This document shows, piece by piece, positions 60,615-64,000 of a stretch of 64,000 nucleotides of DNA (its first letter is position 1; every line of letters starts with the position of its first letter). A program made the translations under genes and the position numbers. The stretch covers positions 1 through 64,000 of the forward strand of contig NZ_JALOCF010000014.1 of NCBI RefSeq assembly GCF_023227905.1, given 5' to 3'. This DNA is from Methylobacter sp. GTDB taxonomy: Bacteria > Pseudomonadota > Gammaproteobacteria > Methylococcales > Methylomonadaceae. The notes beneath the pieces were generated by a model. It did not search any database and was not told where the DNA came from. It saw nothing but the letters and a program-made list of their open reading frames with translations.

Positions 60615-62585
60615 CTAGATGCTACCGGCATTAAGAACAAACGGCGGCAACGGGCAATGCAAGGTTGAGCATATTGCTCTTAGCAGTTCCGCTTCATGAG
60701 CGCTGACTTTACCATCATGTGATATTGTCAGAGCCAGCGCGGAGACCAGCGCTTGTTTGTCCAGCATATGCAGTCTGTCCAGTTGGCTCAACGCTGCCTC
60801 TGCGGCAGGAACCCAATTCTGGAGCGGTTCATAGTTCGGCCACTGTTTTGTGTCGATCAGCATTTTTATACGCGGCTCATAGCGCCCCAAGGACTCCATG
60901 CCTTTTTGATAGGCCTCGCCGGTTTCGGCATGTCCTTGCTTCGCCATTACCGAAAGTAACACGCCGACGGCTTCCGGTATCTGTGTTAAACGAAGAGAGT
61001 CTTGCCGGCGTTGTGGGTGAGCGGCATCATTCAAGTGGGTTTTTAAAACGCAGCTCAAAGCAAACTCGAACGTGTCAATCACTCCATCAACCTCAATCAA
61101 TTCATGCACCAGGTCGGCTATGCGTTCAAGCTGTTCCATCGGCCGGTTTTTAATCAACGGAAAGGTGATTTGCAATAACGGCAAGCGGAACGCTGTATCC
61201 AGTTTTTGTACATCCAGCTGCAAAGTTTCGGTCGCCATGACCGTCGTCCCACCTAATTGCTGGGCAATAAGGTCTAACTGTGTCCGGCGCACGGGTTCAT
61301 TCGCATCGAGCAGCAACGCCAACACTAGCGGCAGAGCATCAGCGCCGGAATGGGCGGCGCGATACAGATTTTCGGGTACCGACTGCCGCAAGGCTGAAGC
61401 TAACTGTATATGCTCTTCAGCAGGCAGACCTACTGTTTCTGTCACTGCATCCGGCGTTATGGCAATACGTTGCGGCGCAAACCCGGCAGTTGATACGCTT
61501 TGATCAGAATCTTCCGAGCCGCTTTGGGTTTGGGTTTGGGACGGCATTGCTTCAGCAAGCCTTTCTATTTCAGACTCATCAAAATTCGGCTCCAATGCTT
61601 TGATACGCTGAACCAAAGGAGGATGTGTTGCCCATAACGAACTGAATGACAGGCCGGTGGCGAACAGCATATGACTGACTTCTTCGGCATCTGCGGCCTG
61701 TAGTTTAGAGCCTTGCTGGGCGGCGGCTATTTTTTTTAGCGCGCCGGCAATGCCTTGGGTCTGACGGGTAAATTGTACGGCTGAGGCATCGGCCAGAAAC
61801 TCACGCTGCCGGGATACCGCCGCCTTGATCAGCTGGCCGAAAAAGACGCCGATATAGCCGATTAAAAACAGCCCTAAACCGGCCAGATAAATAGCGGCCG
61901 TATTGTCACGGCGGGAGTTGTCGGAACGGCTGGTACCGTAACGGGCGCTGTTCAACACCGCTCTGCCGATCAGGCCGATGACCAAAATGCCGAACAAAAC
62001 GCCCATCAGCCGTGTGCTTAAGCGCATATCGCCGTTGAGGATATGGCTGAACTCATGGCCGATTACGCCTTGCAGCTCATCTCGGGTAAGCGTTTCCAAA
62101 GTGCCGCGAGTAACGGTCACTGCCGCGTCGCCGGTGGTAAATCCTGCCGCGAAGGCATTAATGCCAGGCTCCTGTTCCAATACGTAAACTTCCGGCGTAG
62201 GAATGCTGGATGCAATCGCCATTTCTTCAACGACGTTATACAAACGGCGGCGTAGCGGATCCTTGCTCTCAGCGGTAATCAGCGTGCCGCCAAGACTACG
62301 GGCAACCTTTCCTCCGCCTGCGCTCAATGACGCGATTTTGTATAGGCTGGACAGACTGATAAAACCGATAGTGGACACTGAAATACCGGTCACCAACGCC
62401 AGGTTATTCATGATCCAGTTAAAATCGGGCAGTGTCGCAATTCCCGCTTCATTGCCCATATTAACGATCAGCATTGCTATCACCAGATTGACCGCCGCAA
62501 CGATGGCAATCACGGCCAGTATGAACATCAATATCAGGGAACGGGTCTGGCGACGGGCATTATCCTGGCTCTGAAAGAAATTCAT
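60615..62585 (-). CDS. HtpX-like M48 metalloprotease with TerB-like tail
   Basis: A 656-residue membrane protease. Two transmembrane helices (about 17-42 and 60-80) precede the zinc site GHEFSHILNGD (His177, Glu178, His181) with the third ligand Glu expected in REFLADASAVQF; further helices lie at about 185-260. The extra 330 residues after the protease include LTISHDGKVSAHEAELLRAI, which resembles a TerB-like domain. It is longer than HtpX (about 290). It sits 16 bp downstream of lemA; LemA-M48 pairs are common. Substrates unknown; membrane protein quality control is likely. Confidence 0.88.
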   Translation of the reverse strand: MNFFQSQDNARRQTRSLILMFILAVIAIVAAVNLVIAMLIVNMGNEAGIATLPDFNWIMNNLALVTGISVSTIGFISLSSLYKIASLSAGGGKVARSLGGTLITAESKDPLRRRLYNVVEEMAIASSIPTPEVYVLEQEPGINAFAAGFTTGDAAVTVTRGTLETLTRDELQGVIGHEFSHILNGDMRLSTRLMGVLFGILVIGLIGRAVLNSARYGTSRSDNSRRDNTAAIYLAGLGLFLIGYIGVFFGQLIKAAVSRQREFLADASAVQFTRQTQGIAGALKKIAAAQQGSKLQAADAEEVSHMLFATGLSFSSLWATHPPLVQRIKALEPNFDESEIERLAEAMPSQTQTQSGSEDSDQSVSTAGFAPQRIAITPDAVTETVGLPAEEHIQLASALRQSVPENLYRAAHSGADALPLVLALLLDANEPVRRTQLDLIAQQLGGTTVMATETLQLDVQKLDTAFRLPLLQITFPLIKNRPMEQLERIADLVHELIEVDGVIDTFEFALSCVLKTHLNDAAHPQRRQDSLRLTQIPEAVGVLLSVMAKQGHAETGEAYQKGMESLGRYEPRIKMLIDTKQWPNYEPLQNWVPAAEAALSQLDRLHMLDKQALVSALALTISHDGKVSAHEAELLRAICSTLHCPLPPFVLNAGSI

Positions 62586-62601
62586 CGGCTTTATCCAAGT
62601 C

Positions 62602-63192
62602 TTAAGTAAAAGAAACTTTCGGCGTTTGGCGTTTTTCCGGCGTTTCTATTTCCAGATGTTCGGCAGGATTAAAATTAAATAGGCCGGCCAGGATGTTGTT
62701 CGGGAAATTCTCCCGGCCGTTGTTATAAGTCATCACCGCATCATTGAAAGCCTGACGCGCAAAAGCCACTTTATTCTCGGTGGATGCCAGTTCTTCCTGA
62801 AACTGCATCATATTCTGATTGGCTTTGAGATCGGGGTAAGCCTCAGCCAAGGCGAACATCTTGCCCAAGCTGCCCTGAAGCGTAGCCTCAGCGCTGCCCA
62901 GTTGCCGGATCGCTCCGGGATCGGAAGGATTTGCCCCGGCGGCCTTAAGCCCGGTCACCGCCGCATTCCTCGCACTGATCACCGCGTCCAGCGTCTCCCG
63001 TTCATGCTTCATATAGCCTTTAACAGCTTCAACCAGGTTTGGTATCAGGTCGTAACGCCGGGTCAATTGAACATCTATCTGGGAAAAGGCATTTTTAACG
63101 CCGTTGCGTAAGTTAACGAGCCGGTTGTAAATGCTGATAAAAAGCAATGCAACGATGACGATAAAACCGATTAACACGAGCAATACAGGCAT
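62602..63192 (-). CDS. lemA: LemA family protein
   Basis: A 196-residue protein with one N-terminal transmembrane helix (about 2-22) and a long helical cytoplasmic or periplasmic bundle. The family blocks are IYNRLVNLRNGVKNAFSQID, LTRRYDLIPNLVEAVKGY, EAYPDLKANQNMMQFQEEL and NNGRENFPNNILAGLFNF. The start is the ATG with GGAGA eight bases upstream; 13 further residues are possible but lack a site. Upstream partner of the M48 protease. Confidence 0.95.
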   Translation of the reverse strand: MPVLLVLIGFIVIVALLFISIYNRLVNLRNGVKNAFSQIDVQLTRRYDLIPNLVEAVKGYMKHERETLDAVISARNAAVTGLKAAGANPSDPGAIRQLGSAEATLQGSLGKMFALAEAYPDLKANQNMMQFQEELASTENKVAFARQAFNDAVMTYNNGRENFPNNILAGLFNFNPAEHLEIETPEKRQTPKVSFT

Positions 63193-63281
63193 GACATTAT
63201 CTCCATGAAATACAAAGGATGCTTTAATCATACAAGAGGGATTACACTCTGTCCTTTGTTATTGCCAGTAATTTATGTCTT

Positions 63282-64000
63282 ATGCTCGTCGATAAACGCC
63301 TGAAAATTATGTTGGCGATAATTGTTATCGCAATTATCGGTATTTTTAACATCGAGCCCATTGCCCAGGATCCGGCTTACCATGACTTTGCCGATCAGCG
63401 CCGCATCGTCGGCATAGCCAATTTTTTTAATGTGCTGTCCAATTTGCCGTTTGTCATCATCGGCATCATGGGAATCAGGTTGGTTGCGTCACATAAGGCA
63501 ACCGGCGGATTGGTCGAACTTCAGGCGATGTATTTGACGTTCTTTATCGGAACACTGTTAATCGGTTTCGGCTCGGCGTATTACCACTACCGGCCTGACA
63601 ATCAAACCCTGCTGTGGGATCGCCTGCCGATGACGATAGCCTTCATGGCCTTGTTCAGTGCTATTGTCGGGGAATATATTTCAACCCGGCTGGCATGGAG
63701 ATTATTTGTCCCGTTGCTGATGTTAGGCATTGCCTCAGTGGTTTACTGGCATGTGACGGAGCTGAACGGTCACGGCGATTTGCGCGTTTACGCGCTGGTG
63801 CAATTTTTACCGATTTTGTTGATACCGCTGATTCTGTGGCAGTTTGATTCAAAACTGAACGGGGATAACTATATCTGGGGCATTATTGGCATTTATGCCG
63901 TCTCCAAGCTCATGGAACTGTTCGATGCTGGGCTTTACGGTATTCTTGGGTTACTCAGTGGACACTCGTTAAAACACTTGCTTGCCGCGTTCGGGGCGCT
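63282..64000 (+). CDS. Ceramidase-family membrane protein, 3' end outside window
   Basis: At least 239 residues of a multi-pass membrane protein, still open at the window edge. GSAYYHYRPDNQTLLWDRLP followed by MTIAF is the ceramidase (PF05875-like) hallmark carrying metal-site His and Asp; SGHSLKHLLAAFGA near the edge supplies the later His pair. Eukaryotic relatives hydrolyse ceramide; bacterial substrates are unclear. The ATG at 63282 begins the frame; another ATG seven bases earlier closes after six codons. Divergent from lemA across 89 bp. Confidence 0.85.
   Translation, partial: MLVDKRLKIMLAIIVIAIIGIFNIEPIAQDPAYHDFADQRRIVGIANFFNVLSNLPFVIIGIMGIRLVASHKATGGLVELQAMYLTFFIGTLLIGFGSAYYHYRPDNQTLLWDRLPMTIAFMALFSAIVGEYISTRLAWRLFVPLLMLGIASVVYWHVTELNGHGDLRVYALVQFLPILLIPLILWQFDSKLNGDNYIWGIIGIYAVSKLMELFDAGLYGILGLLSGHSLKHLLAAFGA

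Overview
This window looks like the chromosome of a gammaproteobacterial methane/methanol oxidiser (order Methylococcales, Methylobacter-like; the genus is a guess). The evidence is a complete calcium methanol dehydrogenase cluster (mxaD, mxaB, then mxaFJGIRSACKL), a separate lanthanide methanol dehydrogenase (xoxF, xoxJ), a full glycogen synthesis and breakdown set, and an alternative N-type F1F0-ATPase operon. No rRNA, tRNA, CRISPR array or transposase-bearing insertion sequence was seen.

Layout. 0.3-8 kb: two dynamin-like GTPases, a lipoprotein, a DUF2959 protein, cysS, a periplasmic cyclophilin and lpxH. 8.4-11.3 kb: xoxF, terminator, xoxJ. 11.3-20.6 kb: glycogen locus 1 (malQ, GH57 and glgC on minus; glgB, glgA and a polysaccharide deacetylase on plus). 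20.9-33 kb: the mxa region, with the response regulator mxaB divergent from mxaF. 33.4-41.6 kb: glycogen locus 2 on minus (phospholipase D-like protein, a double CBM21-like/EEP phosphodiesterase, GH57 branching enzyme, DUF4912 protein, glgX). 41.8-48.7 kb: radA, a retropepsin-like protease, corA and a large hybrid sensor kinase. 49.2-56.4 kb: N-ATPase operon atpDCQ-[DUF559]-BE-[GxxExxY]-FAG. 57-64 kb: CBS protein, MarC, a CPA2 antiporter, DUF2784, HtpX-like M48 protease, LemA, and a ceramidase-family protein cut by the window end.

How the parts work together. XoxF and MxaF oxidise methanol in the periplasm and pass electrons to cytochrome cL (MxaG); the mxaRSACKL products mature the calcium enzyme. 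The two glycogen loci store and remobilise surplus carbon. The N-ATPase is probably an accessory ion pump beside a housekeeping ATPase encoded elsewhere.

The most unusual feature is the density of intergenic palindromes. At least seven families occur, and they sit at nearly every operon joint where genes do not overlap. Inside the N-ATPase operon, two such inverted repeats each enclose exactly one small PD-(D/E)XK-type nuclease gene (DUF559 between perfect 39-bp arms; GxxExxY between 30-bp arms matching 29/30). The second pair of arms belongs to the same family as nuclease-free palindromes elsewhere in the window. I propose these as nuclease-loaded and empty forms of a transposase-less mobile palindrome. 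A second candidate novelty is the glycogen-locus protein that joins two CBM21-like starch-binding domains to an EEP phosphatase/nuclease domain, next to a PLD-family protein.
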